From Sphingopyxis sp. UBA6723 (GTDB taxonomy: Bacteria; Pseudomonadota; Alphaproteobacteria; Sphingomonadales; Sphingomonadaceae): a DNA stretch of 64,000 nucleotides. Under the pieces are notes generated by a model. That model made no database searches. It saw only the letters and a list, made by a program, of their open reading frames with translations, and was not told the origin of the DNA. Position numbers and translations under genes: made by a program. How positions within the stretch are numbered: the first letter of the stretch is position 1; each line of letters opens with the position of its first letter. The stretch covers positions 181,172-245,171 of the forward strand of contig NZ_DKIH01000010.1 of NCBI RefSeq assembly GCF_002454115.1. Direction: 5' to 3'. Of the stretch, positions 34,768 through 43,135 are shown in pieces.

Positions 34768-36141
34768 TTAGCGCCGCGCAACGCCGCCTTTCAATTTCGC
34801 CTTTTTGATCAGGTCGCCATATTGATGCGCCAGCATGTGGCTCTGGATCTGGCTGATCGTGTCGATCGTGACGTTGACGATGATCAGCAGGCTGGTACCG
34901 CCAAGCGCAAAGGGCAGCCCGGACTGGGCAATGAAATACTCGGGGATCAGACAGATCGCAGCCAGATAGGCCGCACCCAGCACGGTGATGCGCGTCAGCA
35001 CATGATCGAGATAGGCGGCGGTGTTCTTGCCGGGACGGATGCCCGGAATGAAGCCATTCTGGCGCTTCAGATTGTCGGCGGTTTCTTCTGGGTTGAAGAC
35101 GACGGCGACATAGAAGAAGCAGAAGAAGATGATGCCCGCAGCATAGAGCGCCATGTACAGCGGCTGGCCATGCGCCAGATACTGGTTCAGCGAGATCAGG
35201 AAATCGCCGGTTGCGGTATCGCCCTGAACATTATTGCCCATCATCTGGGTGATCGTCAGCGGCATCAGCAGCAGCGACGAGGCAAAGATCGGCGGAATCA
35301 CGCCGGCGGTGTTGACCTTGAGCGGCAGATGGCTGCGGTCGGCCTGCATCCCGCCGCGCTGCGTCGCGCGCTTGGGATATTGCACCAGCACGCGGCGCTG
35401 GGCGCGCTCCATGAACGCGATAAAGGCGATGATCAGGATCGCACCGGCAAACACCGCAACCACGGTGCCGCCGCCCATCGACCCTTCGCGCACCTGGGTG
35501 AACATCTGGGCGAAGCTGCGCGGCAGCTGCGCCAGGATGCCCGCCATGATGATCAGCGACACGCCGTTGCCGATCCCGCGCGCGGTGATCTGTTCGCCGA
35601 GCCACATGAGGAACAGGGTGCCGCCGACGATGCTGATCACCGCGCCGATGCGGAACATCATGCCCGGATCGACGACCGCGGCAATCCCCTGGCTCGCGCC
35701 GAGCGTTTCGAGCCCGACGGCAACGAAATAGCCCTGAATCGCGGTCAGGAACACCGTGCCATAGCGCGTATATTGGTTGAGCTTCTTGCGCCCGCTCTCA
35801 CCCTCTTTCTTGAGCGCAGCGAGGCTGGGCGACAGCGCCGCCGCCAGCTGCACGACGATCGAGGCGGTGATATAGGGCATGACGCCAAGCGCGATGATGC
35901 TCATGCGCTCCAGGCTGCCGCCCGAAAAAGTGTTGAAAATGTCGAGGACGCCGCCCGACGCGGCCTGGCTGTAGAGCGTCGACAGCGCGACCGGATCGAC
36001 ACCGGGCAGAGGGACGAACGACAGGAAGCGAAAGACGATCAGCGCGCCGATCGTGAACCAGATGCGGTTCTTCAGTTCGGTCGCCTGCCCGAATTTCGAA
36101 AAGTTCAGGTTGGAAGCAAGCTGGTCGGCGCGAGAGGCCAT
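34768..36141 (-). CDS. secY: Protein translocase subunit SecY
   Basis: SecY forms the protein-conducting channel of the Sec translocase in the inner membrane. The 457-residue protein has ten hydrophobic segments and family motifs such as SLVPLPGVD near residue 45, the plug region ILDIFNTFSGG, and the C-terminal GTSLLIIVNVTIDTISQIQSH. It is in the spc operon between rplO and adk, separated from rplO by a gap with repeat C. Confidence 0.97.
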   Translation of the reverse strand: MASRADQLASNLNFSKFGQATELKNRIWFTIGALIVFRFLSFVPLPGVDPVALSTLYSQAASGGVLDIFNTFSGGSLERMSIIALGVMPYITASIVVQLAAALSPSLAALKKEGESGRKKLNQYTRYGTVFLTAIQGYFVAVGLETLGASQGIAAVVDPGMMFRIGAVISIVGGTLFLMWLGEQITARGIGNGVSLIIMAGILAQLPRSFAQMFTQVREGSMGGGTVVAVFAGAILIIAFIAFMERAQRRVLVQYPKRATQRGGMQADRSHLPLKVNTAGVIPPIFASSLLLMPLTITQMMGNNVQGDTATGDFLISLNQYLAHGQPLYMALYAAGIIFFCFFYVAVVFNPEETADNLKRQNGFIPGIRPGKNTAAYLDHVLTRITVLGAAYLAAICLIPEYFIAQSGLPFALGGTSLLIIVNVTIDTISQIQSHMLAHQYGDLIKKAKLKGGVARR

Positions 36142-36416
36142 GGTATTATCCTCGGATAGTCCGGACCGCGCCCCCGCGACCCGGCGCCTATGTGCGTTCG
36201 CCGGTCACGAAGCGCAAGGGGAAGAAAGCCTATTTCGCAACGCAGCGCGTCGCCAACGGGCATCCCATCTGCCAGTTCGTATCAAGCGAAGTCGAGATAC
36301 CGCTCGATCTTGCGCCGACCCGAAGGGTGTCTCGACTTCGCTCGACACGAACGGGAAATAAAAGTTTGTCAAACCGCAAAGGGCGGCCCGTATTCTGAGC
36401 CGCCCCTTGTCGTCGA
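36142..36416. repeat. rplO-secY gap with palindromic repeat family C (36273-36353)
   Basis: This 275-base gap is large for a ribosomal operon. Its centre is a repeat C element whose arms (TTCGTATCAAGCGAAGTCGA and CTCGACTTCGCTCGACACGA) match the copy at 7144-7217. Nothing coding was recognised. A hairpin here might lower downstream expression or act as an RNA-processing site. Confidence 0.75.
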
Positions 36417-36938
36417 TTATTCGGCCCTGGCTTTGGCGCGGCGCTGCGCCTTCTTGCCGTCGCCTTCGGGCTTGGCTTCGGGCAGTTCGACCTTGCCGCC
36501 GGCCTTTTCGACCGCTTCGATCGCGCCCTTCGACGCGCCGGCCACGGCGAAGTTGAGCTTGGCGGTAAATTCACCCTTGGCGAGGAGGCGGACGCCGTCC
36601 TTGCCGCCGCGAGCCACACCAGCCGCCTTGAGCGCGGCGTGATCGATCACCGCCTTGGCATCGAGCTTCTTGGCGTCGATCAGCTTCTGGATCATGCCCA
36701 GATTGACGATCGCAAAGTCCTTGCCAAAGATGTTGTTGAAGCCGCGCTTCGGGATACGCATGTGAAGCGGCATCTGACCGCCTTCAAAGCCGTTGATCGC
36801 GACGCCGCTGCGGGCCTTCTGACCCTTCTGGCCGCGGCCGGCGGTCTTGCCCTTGCCCGAGCCGATGCCGCGTCCGACGCGCATCCGGCCCTTGCGGGCG
36901 CCCTTGTTGTCGCTGAGTTCGTTCAGTTTGATCGTCAT
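36417..36938 (-). CDS. rplO: 50S ribosomal protein L15
   Basis: L15 is a late-assembly 50S protein. The 173-residue product has the usual Gly/Lys/Arg-rich start (NELSDNKGARKGRMRVGRGI, then GKTAGRGQKGQKAR) and the core GGQMPLHMRIPKRGF. It is about 30 residues longer than E. coli L15, with a Lys/Arg/Glu-rich C-terminal tail. It is separated from rpmD by an inserted DUF1737 gene. Confidence 0.96.
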   Translation of the reverse strand: MTIKLNELSDNKGARKGRMRVGRGIGSGKGKTAGRGQKGQKARSGVAINGFEGGQMPLHMRIPKRGFNNIFGKDFAIVNLGMIQKLIDAKKLDAKAVIDHAALKAAGVARGGKDGVRLLAKGEFTAKLNFAVAGASKGAIEAVEKAGGKVELPEAKPEGDGKKAQRRAKARAE

Positions 36939-36997
36939 GGTTGCACTCGCTTTCGCTGTGGTCGCGCTATGGACTGCCGCTTTCCGGGGAAAGGCGT

Positions 36998-37204
36998 TCA
37001 GTCCGGTTCAATTTCACTCGATGGCTGAAAACCGGGGTACGCCCCGGCCTTTTCCATCACGATGGCCTGGGCGACATAGCCGCGGCCATCGACACTGGTG
37101 ATCGACGGGCTGCCGTGGAGCTGCCACCCCCGGTTGAGCAATCCTTCGACGCGGGCGCAGAATGCGCTGTCGTCGGGACCGGTCAACAGGCGGTAGAGCT
37201 TCAC
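36998..37204 (-). CDS. DUF1737 protein inserted in the spc operon
   Basis: The 68-residue protein begins KLYRLLTGPDDSAFCARV and continues LLNRGWQLHGSP, the DUF1737 signature (LTGPDDSAFC...LxxGWxLHGSP). It has no assigned function. It starts at GTG six bases after the rpmD stop, with AGGG about 11 bases upstream, and ends 59 bases before rplO, so it should be co-transcribed with ribosomal proteins. L30 is normally followed directly by L15, which makes this an insertion into a conserved gene pair. Confidence 0.8.
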   Translation of the reverse strand: MKLYRLLTGPDDSAFCARVEGLLNRGWQLHGSPSITSVDGRGYVAQAIVMEKAGAYPGFQPSSEIEPD

Positions 37205-37210
37205 CGCGCT

Positions 37211-37396
37211 TTAGCCCTCGACGACTTCCACCATGTGCGGCAGCTTGCGAATCATGCCGCGCACTTCGGGGGTGTCGATCAGCTCGACCTCGCGGTGCAT
37301 CTTGCCCAGGCCGAGGCCGGTCAGGATGGCACGCTGGCTGCTCGGCCGACGGATCGGCGAGCCGATCTGGCGAATCTTGATCTTCTTGTCAGCCAT
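37211..37396 (-). CDS. rpmD: 50S ribosomal protein L30
   Basis: L30 is a small 50S protein. The 61-residue product shows the family pattern KIKIRQIGSPIRRPSSQRA and LGLGKMHREVELIDTPEVRG. It lies five bases after rpsE. It is followed by the inserted DUF1737 gene rather than directly by rplO. Confidence 0.95.
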   Translation of the reverse strand: MADKKIKIRQIGSPIRRPSSQRAILTGLGLGKMHREVELIDTPEVRGMIRKLPHMVEVVEG

Positions 37397-37400
37397 GATC

Positions 37401-38114
37401 TTACTCCGTCACCGCCGCGGCTTCGGCTTCGGCTGCACGGTCGGAAGCACCGCCGCGCTTGATCAGATCCGACACCTTCTTGCCGCGACGCTGCGCGACC
37501 GACTTGGGGCTGGTCTGTTCGCCGAGCGCCTCAAAGGTCGCGCGGATCATGTTATAGGGGTTCGAGGTACCGTTCGACTTGGTCACCACGTCGGCCACGC
37601 CGAGCGATTCGAACACGGCGCGCATCGGGCCACCGGCGATGATGCCGGTACCGGCAGGCGCCGAGCGAACGGTGACAAGGCCAGCCCCGAAATGGCCACG
37701 GCCATCATGGTGCAGCGTGCGGCCATCGCGCAGCGGAACGCGGATCATCGACTTTTTCGCAGCAGCGGTCGCCTTCGAAATGGCTTCCGGCACTTCGCGG
37801 GCCTTGCCATGACCGAAACCGGCGCGGCCCTTGCCGTCGCCAACGACGACGAGCGCAGCGAAACCGAAACGCTTGCCGCCCTTCACTGTCTTTGACACGC
37901 GGTTGATGTGGACGAGCTTTTCGATCAGCTCTTCGCCGCCGTCATCGTCACGCGGACGACGATCGTCGCGGCGACCACGGCCACCGCCATCACGGCCACC
38001 CCGGTTGCCGCCAGGGCCACCGGCACCGCCGCCACGGCCGCGGCGCGGAGCCTGACCTTCGGGCGCGGGTGCAGCTTCGGGAGCGCCTTCGACGTTCTGT
38101 ACTTCGTCTGCCAT
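37401..38114 (-). CDS. rpsE: 30S ribosomal protein S5 with long RG-rich N-terminus
   Basis: S5 is part of the decoding-accuracy network and mRNA entry site. The core starts near residue 62 (LIEKLVHINRVSKTVKGGKRF) and has the S5 signature. The 237-residue product is about 70 residues longer than E. coli S5. The extra part is an acidic segment followed by a stretch of Gly, Arg and Asp (residues 23-58, with GGRDGGGRGRRDDRR), an RGG-like, probably disordered tail. Neighbours rplR and rpmD are in the normal order. Confidence 0.96.
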   Translation of the reverse strand: MADEVQNVEGAPEAAPAPEGQAPRRGRGGGAGGPGGNRGGRDGGGRGRRDDRRPRDDDGGEELIEKLVHINRVSKTVKGGKRFGFAALVVVGDGKGRAGFGHGKAREVPEAISKATAAAKKSMIRVPLRDGRTLHHDGRGHFGAGLVTVRSAPAGTGIIAGGPMRAVFESLGVADVVTKSNGTSNPYNMIRATFEALGEQTSPKSVAQRRGKKVSDLIKRGGASDRAAEAEAAAVTE

Positions 38115-38115
38115 A

Positions 38116-38469
38116 TTAGAACTCCAATCCGCCTTCGCGAGCCGCGTCGGCCAGCGCCTTGATGCGCCCGTGGAACAGGAAACCGCCGCGGTCGAACACG
38201 ACCTGCGTCACACCCGCCTTTTTGGCGGCAGCGGCGAGGCGCTTGCCAACGTCGGCAGCCGCCGCGGTGGTCGCGCCGGTCTTGCCGCGGACATCCTTGT
38301 CCAGCGTCGAAGCCGCAGCCAGCGTCTGGCCGGCGGCATCATCGATAAGCTGGGCATAGATATGCCGGCCCGAACGGTGCACCGACAGGCGCGCACGCCC
38401 ACCAGCCCGCTTGCGGAGGGCGGTACGAACGCGCTGACGGCGTTTTTCGAATTGGGTAAGATGTGCCAT
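38116..38469 (-). CDS. rplR: 50S ribosomal protein L18
   Basis: L18 binds 5S rRNA in the central protuberance. The 117-residue protein has RRQRVRTALRKRAGGRARLS and the C-terminal VVFDRGGFLFHGRIKALADA expected for the family. It lies between rplF and rpsE with spacers of only one to four bases, the typical spc order. Confidence 0.96.
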   Translation of the reverse strand: MAHLTQFEKRRQRVRTALRKRAGGRARLSVHRSGRHIYAQLIDDAAGQTLAAASTLDKDVRGKTGATTAAAADVGKRLAAAAKKAGVTQVVFDRGGFLFHGRIKALADAAREGGLEF

Positions 38470-38472
38470 GGC

Positions 38473-39006
38473 TTACTTCTTCTTGCCTTCTTTGCGGAAG
38501 ATGTACTCGCCGCGATATTTGATGCCCTTGCCCTTATAGGGTTCGGGCTTACGCCAGCGGCGGATTTCCGCTGCAACCTGACCAACCTGCTGCTTGTCGA
38601 TGCCGCTGATCTCGATCGTGGTGTTGTCGGGCGTCTTGATCTCGATGCCTTCGGGCACCGCGAAATCGACATCATGGCTGTAGCCGAGCTGCAGCTTCAG
38701 ATTTTTGCCCTGCGAGTTGGCGCGATAGCCGACACCGGTGATTTCGAGAACCTTGGTGAAGCCCTCGGTCACGCCGGTGACCAGGTTCTGCACCAAAGTC
38801 CGCTGCATGCCCCAAAAGGCGCGCGCTTCGCGGGTACCGTTCGCCGGCTGCACCGAAATGCTGCCATCGCCAACTTCATATTTGATGTTGTCGGACAGCG
38901 GCATCGCAAGGGTGCCCTTCGGACCCTTGACCGACAGCTGGCCGCCGTCGATCGCAGCGGTAACACCGCTGGGCATCGGGACTGCTTTTTTACCAATGCG
39001 TGACAT
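38473..39006 (-). CDS. rplF: 50S ribosomal protein L6
   Basis: L6 sits near the GTPase centre of the 50S subunit. The 177-residue protein has SRIGKKAVPMPSGVTA at the start, the two L6 repeats, and the C-terminal RRWRKPEPYKGKGIKYRGEY signature. Its start overlaps the rpsH stop by one base, so the two are translationally coupled. Confidence 0.97.
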   Translation of the reverse strand: MSRIGKKAVPMPSGVTAAIDGGQLSVKGPKGTLAMPLSDNIKYEVGDGSISVQPANGTREARAFWGMQRTLVQNLVTGVTEGFTKVLEITGVGYRANSQGKNLKLQLGYSHDVDFAVPEGIEIKTPDNTTIEISGIDKQQVGQVAAEIRRWRKPEPYKGKGIKYRGEYIFRKEGKKK

Positions 39007-39410
39007 CAGAACACCTCCGCCAGCACTTCGCCGCCGACATTATGCTCGCGAGCCTCGGCGTCCGATAGGACGCCGCGCGGGGTCGACACGATGGTGATGC
39101 CCAGGCCGTTGCGCACGATCGGCAGGTCTTTCGACCCCGAATAGATGCGGCGACCCGGCTTCGAAACGCGCGCCACATGGCGGATCGCCGGCTGCCCTTC
39201 GAAATATTTCAGCTCGATGCGGATGCCCTTGTGCTCGCCCTTGGCGCCCAGCGCTTCTTCGCTGTAGCCGCGGATATAGCCTTCGCGCTGGAGGACATCG
39301 AGAACGCGGACGCGCAGCGTCGAGGCCGGCGTCAGGACGCTGTCCTTCTTCGCCGTCTGGCCGTTGCGGATGCGGGTGAGCATATCACCCAAAGGATCGG
39401 TCATTGCCAT
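39006..39410 (-). CDS. rpsH: 30S ribosomal protein S8
   Basis: S8 binds the central domain of 16S rRNA and, in E. coli, represses the spc operon. The 134-residue protein has TDPLGDMLTRIRNGQ and the C-terminal GLGITIVSTPRGVLSDAEAR. AAGGGA about nine bases upstream supports the ATG at 39410; a second ATG two codons later is also possible. Confidence 0.97.
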   Translation of the reverse strand: MAMTDPLGDMLTRIRNGQTAKKDSVLTPASTLRVRVLDVLQREGYIRGYSEEALGAKGEHKGIRIELKYFEGQPAIRHVARVSKPGRRIYSGSKDLPIVRNGLGITIVSTPRGVLSDAEAREHNVGGEVLAEVF

Positions 39411-39422
39411 CTTGTCAGTCCC

Positions 39423-39728
39423 TTACCAGCTCGACTTAACAACACCGGGGATCAGGCCTTTGTTGGCCAGATCGCGGAGCTGAATACGGCACAGCCGGAA
39501 TTTGCGATAATAAGCGCGCGGGCGCCCCGTCATCTCGCACCGGTTACGGATGCGGGTCGGGTTACCATTGCGCGGGATTTCCGCCATCTTGAGGCGCGCG
39601 ATCAGACGCTCGCCTTCGTCGAGCGAGGTGTCCGCTGCCATCGCCTTCAGCTTCGCGTAGCGACCGGCATATTTCTTCACCAGCTGCTTGCGACGCTCAT
39701 TTTTGTTCGTCGAACTCAGTTTCGCCAT
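39423..39728 (-). CDS. rpsN: 30S ribosomal protein S14 (zinc-free form)
   Basis: S14 lies in the head of the 30S subunit. At 101 residues, and without CxxC pairs, it is the long zinc-independent (C-minus) form. It carries RNRCEMTGRPRAYYRKFRLC and ends GLIPGVVKSSW, as expected. It lies between rplE and rpsH, the normal place in the spc operon. Confidence 0.97.
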   Translation of the reverse strand: MAKLSSTNKNERRKQLVKKYAGRYAKLKAMAADTSLDEGERLIARLKMAEIPRNGNPTRIRNRCEMTGRPRAYYRKFRLCRIQLRDLANKGLIPGVVKSSW

Positions 39729-39778
39729 GACTTAAGTTCTCTTTCCTTTTGAGAGAGAGCCAGCCTGATCCGAAAGGA

Positions 39779-40357
39779 TCAAGCGGCTGCCTTTTCTTCG
39801 GCTGCGATCGGGAAGGGGAAGCCGAACAGCTTGAGCAGTTCGCGGGCTTCGTCATCCGTGCGCGCCGTGGTGGTCACGATCACATCCATGCCGCGCACCT
39901 GGTCGATGCGGTCATAGTTGATTTCGGGGAAGATGATCTGCTCTTTCAGGCCCATGGCATAATTGCCACGACCGTCGAAGCTCGTCGCCGACACGCCGCG
40001 AAAATCGCGGATGCGCGGCATTGCGATGGTGATCAGGCGGTCAAGAAATTCGTACATGCGTTCGCGGCGCAAGGTGACCTTGCAACCGATCGGCATGCCT
40101 TCGCGCAGCTTGAACTGAGCGATCGACTTCTTGGCCTTGGTCACGACAGGCTTCTGGCCCGCGATCAGCTCCATTTCAGCAGCTGCCGCTTCGACCTTCT
40201 TCTTGTCCTGCGTGGCTTCACCGACGCCCATGTTGAGCACGATCTTTTCGATCTTCGGCACTTCCATCGCGTTCTTGTACCCGAACTTCTCGGTCATCGC
40301 CTTGACGATCACTTCGTCATAGCGGGTCCGCATGCGGGGGGTGTAATTATCAGCCAC
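39779..40357 (-). CDS. rplE: 50S ribosomal protein L5
   Basis: L5 binds 5S rRNA and contacts the P-site tRNA. The 192-residue protein has the KIVLNMGVGEATQDKK motif near residue 36 and ENYAMG-like GRGNYAMGLKEQIIFPEI. Its first codons overlap the end of rplX by eight bases. The C-terminal Ala/Glu tail is slightly longer than in E. coli (179 residues). Confidence 0.97.
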   Translation of the reverse strand: MADNYTPRMRTRYDEVIVKAMTEKFGYKNAMEVPKIEKIVLNMGVGEATQDKKKVEAAAAEMELIAGQKPVVTKAKKSIAQFKLREGMPIGCKVTLRRERMYEFLDRLITIAMPRIRDFRGVSATSFDGRGNYAMGLKEQIIFPEINYDRIDQVRGMDVIVTTTARTDDEARELLKLFGFPFPIAAEEKAAA

Positions 40358-40670
40358 TGATGGTCTCCCCGGACTTCACGGCGACACGCACCTTTTTGCC
40401 GTCCTTGGTTTCGAAACGCACGCGCGTCGGCTTGCCGCTCTTGGGATCGGCAATCGCAACCTTGCTCGCGTGCAGCGGCGCTTCCTTGCGTTCCAGACCA
40501 CCCTGCGGGTTGGTCTGGCTCGGCTTGCGGTGCCGCGTGATGACATTGACGCCCGCGACCACAACCTTGCCGTCTTTCGGCAGGCTCTGCGTCACTTCGC
40601 CGGTCTTGCCCTTGTCCTTGCCGGACAGGATGACAACCGTGTCGCCCTTTTTGATCTTGGCCATACCCAT
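40350..40670 (-). CDS. rplX: 50S ribosomal protein L24
   Basis: L24 starts 50S assembly at the 5' end of 23S rRNA. The 106-residue protein carries the KOW motif KIKKGDTVVILSGKDKGKTG and GVNVITRHRKPSQTN. GAGG lies about ten bases before the ATG at 40670; a second ATG at 40664 begins the usual MAKIKKGD. It overlaps rplE by eight bases. Confidence 0.97.
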   Translation of the reverse strand: MGMAKIKKGDTVVILSGKDKGKTGEVTQSLPKDGKVVVAGVNVITRHRKPSQTNPQGGLERKEAPLHASKVAIADPKSGKPTRVRFETKDGKKVRVAVKSGETISG

Positions 40671-40672
40671 GG

Positions 40673-41041
40673 TCAGAGAACCTCCGGTGCCAGGCTGATG
40701 ATCTTCATATAGCCACGGCCGCGCAGCTCGCGGACGACGGGGCCAAAGATACGGGTGCCGATCGGCTCCTCGTTCTTGTTGACGAGCACGGCAGCGTTGG
40801 TGTCGAAGCGGATCACCGAGCCATCGGCGCGGCGCACATCCTTGCGGGTGCGGACGATGACGGCGCGATGCACGTCACCTTTCTTCACCTTGCCGCGCGG
40901 CTGAGCTTCCTTGATCGACACGACGATGACATCGCCGACGCCGGCAACACGGCGCTTCGACCCGCCCAGCACCTTGATGCACTGGACGCGCTTGGCACCG
41001 CTGTTGTCAGCGACTTCCAATTGTGACTGCATCTGAATCAT
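40673..41041 (-). CDS. rplN: 50S ribosomal protein L14
   Basis: L14 forms an intersubunit bridge. The 122-residue protein reads IQMQSQLEVADNSGAKRVQC at the start and ends GYMKIISLAPEVL, nearly matching other bacterial L14 proteins. It lies two bases before rplX and 59 bases after rpsQ. Confidence 0.97.
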   Translation of the reverse strand: MIQMQSQLEVADNSGAKRVQCIKVLGGSKRRVAGVGDVIVVSIKEAQPRGKVKKGDVHRAVIVRTRKDVRRADGSVIRFDTNAAVLVNKNEEPIGTRIFGPVVRELRGRGYMKIISLAPEVL

Positions 41042-41100
41042 CGATGCATTTCCTTCTATTGTGGCCTACCGGGCTACCCCGGCGGTTCCGTGAACTGGTG

Positions 41101-41382
41101 TCAGCCTTCGGCCGCGGCGGGAGCAGCCGTTGCCGGCTTGCTGTGGGTGTCGACCTTGTCGAGCACCTTCCACGTCTTGAGCTTCGAAATCGGCTTCGTT
41201 TCCTCGATGCGGACGGTTTCGCCGGCCTTGATGGCGTTGTCCTCATCGTGGGCGTGATACTTCTTCGAACGGCGGATGATCTTGCCGTACAGAGGGTGCT
41301 TCACCTTCCGCTCGACTTTCACCACGACGGTCTTGTCGCCCTTGTCGGACACCACCGTACCGGTCAGAATGCGCTTCGGCAT
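41101..41382 (-). CDS. rpsQ: 30S ribosomal protein S17
   Basis: S17 is an OB-fold protein that organises the 5' domain of 16S rRNA. The 93-residue product shows GTVVSDKGDKTVVVKVERKV and AHDEDNAIKAGETVRIEETK, the family pattern. The C-terminal ATAAPAAAEG tail is longer than in E. coli. It closes the S10-type block, followed by rplN. Confidence 0.96.
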   Translation of the reverse strand: MPKRILTGTVVSDKGDKTVVVKVERKVKHPLYGKIIRRSKKYHAHDEDNAIKAGETVRIEETKPISKLKTWKVLDKVDTHSKPATAAPAAAEG

Positions 41383-41393
41383 CGATAGTCTCC

Positions 41394-41597
41394 TTACTTC
41401 GCGGCCGAGCGCGTGCGCTCGGTCTGCTGCGTCTTGATGCGGGCGATCGAACGCCGGACTTCCTTGACGCGCGATGCTTTTTCAAGCTGGCCGGTGGCCG
41501 CCTGGAAGCGGAGGTTGAACGCCTCGCGCTTCAGTTCGCCAAGCTGTTCCGACAGCTGATCGTCGGTCTTGGCCTTGAAATCTTCGGTCTTGGACAT
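41394..41597 (-). CDS. rpmC: 50S ribosomal protein L29
   Basis: L29 lies at the exit of the peptide tunnel. The 67-residue helical protein has DQLSEQLGELKREAFNLRFQ and VRRSIARIKTQQTER, as expected. It lies between rplP and rpsQ with short spacers, the standard order. Confidence 0.96.
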   Translation of the reverse strand: MSKTEDFKAKTDDQLSEQLGELKREAFNLRFQAATGQLEKASRVKEVRRSIARIKTQQTERTRSAAK

Positions 41598-41602
41598 GGC
41601 CC

Positions 41603-42034
41603 TTAACCCTCCAGGTGCGAGGTGTCGCCGAGACGGGCAATCACCTTGGTCTTGATCGGCAGCTTCATCGCCGCACGTTCGAATGCCAGCGCGGCCACGG
41701 GGCCGGGAACGCCGTCGAGTTCGAACAGGATGCGGCCCGGCTTGACGCGCGCGGCCCAGAATTCCGGCGAACCCTTGCCCTTACCCATGCGGACTTCGGC
41801 CGGCTTCGACGACACTGGGACGTCGGGGAAGATGCGGATCCACAAACGGCCCTGACGCTTGATCGCGCGGCTGATCGCACGACGCGCCGCTTCGATCTGG
41901 CGCGCGGTGATCCGCTCGGGTTCGAGTGCCTTCAGCCCATAGGAGCCGAAGTTCAGGCTGGTTCCACCCTTGGCATTGCCATGGATACGGCCCTTGAAAG
42001 CCTTGCGGAACTTGGTTTTTTTCGGTTGCAACAT
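41603..42034 (-). CDS. rplP: 50S ribosomal protein L16
   Basis: L16 lies near the A-site tRNA elbow and the peptidyl-transferase centre. The 143-residue protein has LQPKKTKFRKAFKGRIHG and RMGKGKGSPEFWAARVKPGR. Arg81, the hydroxylation site in E. coli, would fall near MGKGKGSPEFW; the Arg is present. Standard S10 operon position between rpsC and rpmC. Confidence 0.97.
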   Translation of the reverse strand: MLQPKKTKFRKAFKGRIHGNAKGGTSLNFGSYGLKALEPERITARQIEAARRAISRAIKRQGRLWIRIFPDVPVSSKPAEVRMGKGKGSPEFWAARVKPGRILFELDGVPGPVAALAFERAAMKLPIKTKVIARLGDTSHLEG

Positions 42035-42045
42035 GTCAGTTGTCC

Positions 42046-42753
42046 TTAGCGGCGATCTTCACGAGCCGGACGGACGCCGGTCGTCTGTGCATCGAGCATC
42101 AGACGGTCGGTCGCCATCGGGTCGTGGCCGAGAATCTCGCCCTTGAAGATCCACACCTTGATCCCGCACACGCCATAGGCGGTATGAGCGGTCGATTCGG
42201 CATAGTCGACATTGGCACGCAGCGTGTGCAGCGGCACCCGGCCCTCGCGGTACCATTCGGTACGTGCGATTTCCGCGCCGCCGAGACGGCCGGCGCAGTT
42301 GATGCGGATGCCTTCAGCGCCCAGACGCATCGCCGACTGCACCGCACGCTTCATGGCGCGGCGGAACGCGACGCGGCGTTCGAGCTGGTCGGCAATGCCC
42401 TGGCCGACGAGCTTGGCGTCGACTTCGGGCTTGCGGATTTCGACGATGTTCAGTGACACGTCGCTGCCCGTCAGTTCGCCGAGCTTCTTGCGAAGCTTTT
42501 CGATGTCGGCGCCCTTCTTGCCGATGATGACACCCGGACGGGCGGCATAGATCGACACGCGGCACAGCTTGGCGGGACGCTCGATCACGACCTTCGAGAT
42601 CGCGGCCTGCGGCAGGGTCTTGAACACAAACTGGCGGATCTTCAGATCCTCGACCAGCATGCGGCCATAGTCCTGACCTTCGGCGAACCAGCGGCTGTCC
42701 CAAGTGCGGTTGACCTGCAGGCGCAGGCCGATCGGATTGCTCTTCTGGCCCAT
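42046..42753 (-). CDS. rpsC: 30S ribosomal protein S3
   Basis: S3 forms part of the mRNA entry helicase. The 235-residue protein starts GQKSNPIGLRLQVNRTWDSR and has a KH domain with PGVIIGKKGADIEKLRKKL, then the C-domain GRLGGAEIARTEWYREGRVP. The start at 42753 is clear; an in-frame extension upstream lies inside rplV. Only one base separates it from the rplV stop. Confidence 0.97.
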   Translation of the reverse strand: MGQKSNPIGLRLQVNRTWDSRWFAEGQDYGRMLVEDLKIRQFVFKTLPQAAISKVVIERPAKLCRVSIYAARPGVIIGKKGADIEKLRKKLGELTGSDVSLNIVEIRKPEVDAKLVGQGIADQLERRVAFRRAMKRAVQSAMRLGAEGIRINCAGRLGGAEIARTEWYREGRVPLHTLRANVDYAESTAHTAYGVCGIKVWIFKGEILGHDPMATDRLMLDAQTTGVRPAREDRR

Positions 42754-42754
42754 A

Positions 42755-43135
42755 TTACGCCTCTTCTTCCTGTTCGCGCACAACGATGCGGATGCGGCTG
42801 AACGGCTTGACGATCCGGGTCGACTTGCCGCGACCGCGCGCATGCCACCGCTTCATCGAGATCGACTTGCCGACGCTTGCTTCCTGGATAACCAGCGCAT
42901 CAACGTCGAGGTTGTGGTTGTTTTCCGCGTTGGCGACGGCGCTGGCGAGAACCTTGCGCACGTCGACAGCCATCGCCTTCTTCGAAAAGGTGAGGATGTT
43001 CATCGCGTCTTCGACCTTGCGGCCGCGGATCAGCGCAGCGACGAGGTTCAGCTTCTGCGCCGAACCGCGAATCTGCGTGCCGACTGACAGCGCCTCGTTA
43101 TCCGCAACGCGGCGGGGGGACTTTTCCTTGCCCAT
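42755..43135 (-). CDS. rplV: 50S ribosomal protein L22
   Basis: L22 lines the peptide exit tunnel and is a site of macrolide-resistance changes. The 126-residue protein has RGSAQKLNLVAALIRGRKVE and the loop KRWHARGRGKSTRIVKPFSR, with no obvious deletion in the tunnel loop. Its ATG overlaps the rpsS stop by one base. Confidence 0.97.
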   Translation of the reverse strand: MGKEKSPRRVADNEALSVGTQIRGSAQKLNLVAALIRGRKVEDAMNILTFSKKAMAVDVRKVLASAVANAENNHNLDVDALVIQEASVGKSISMKRWHARGRGKSTRIVKPFSRIRIVVREQEEEA

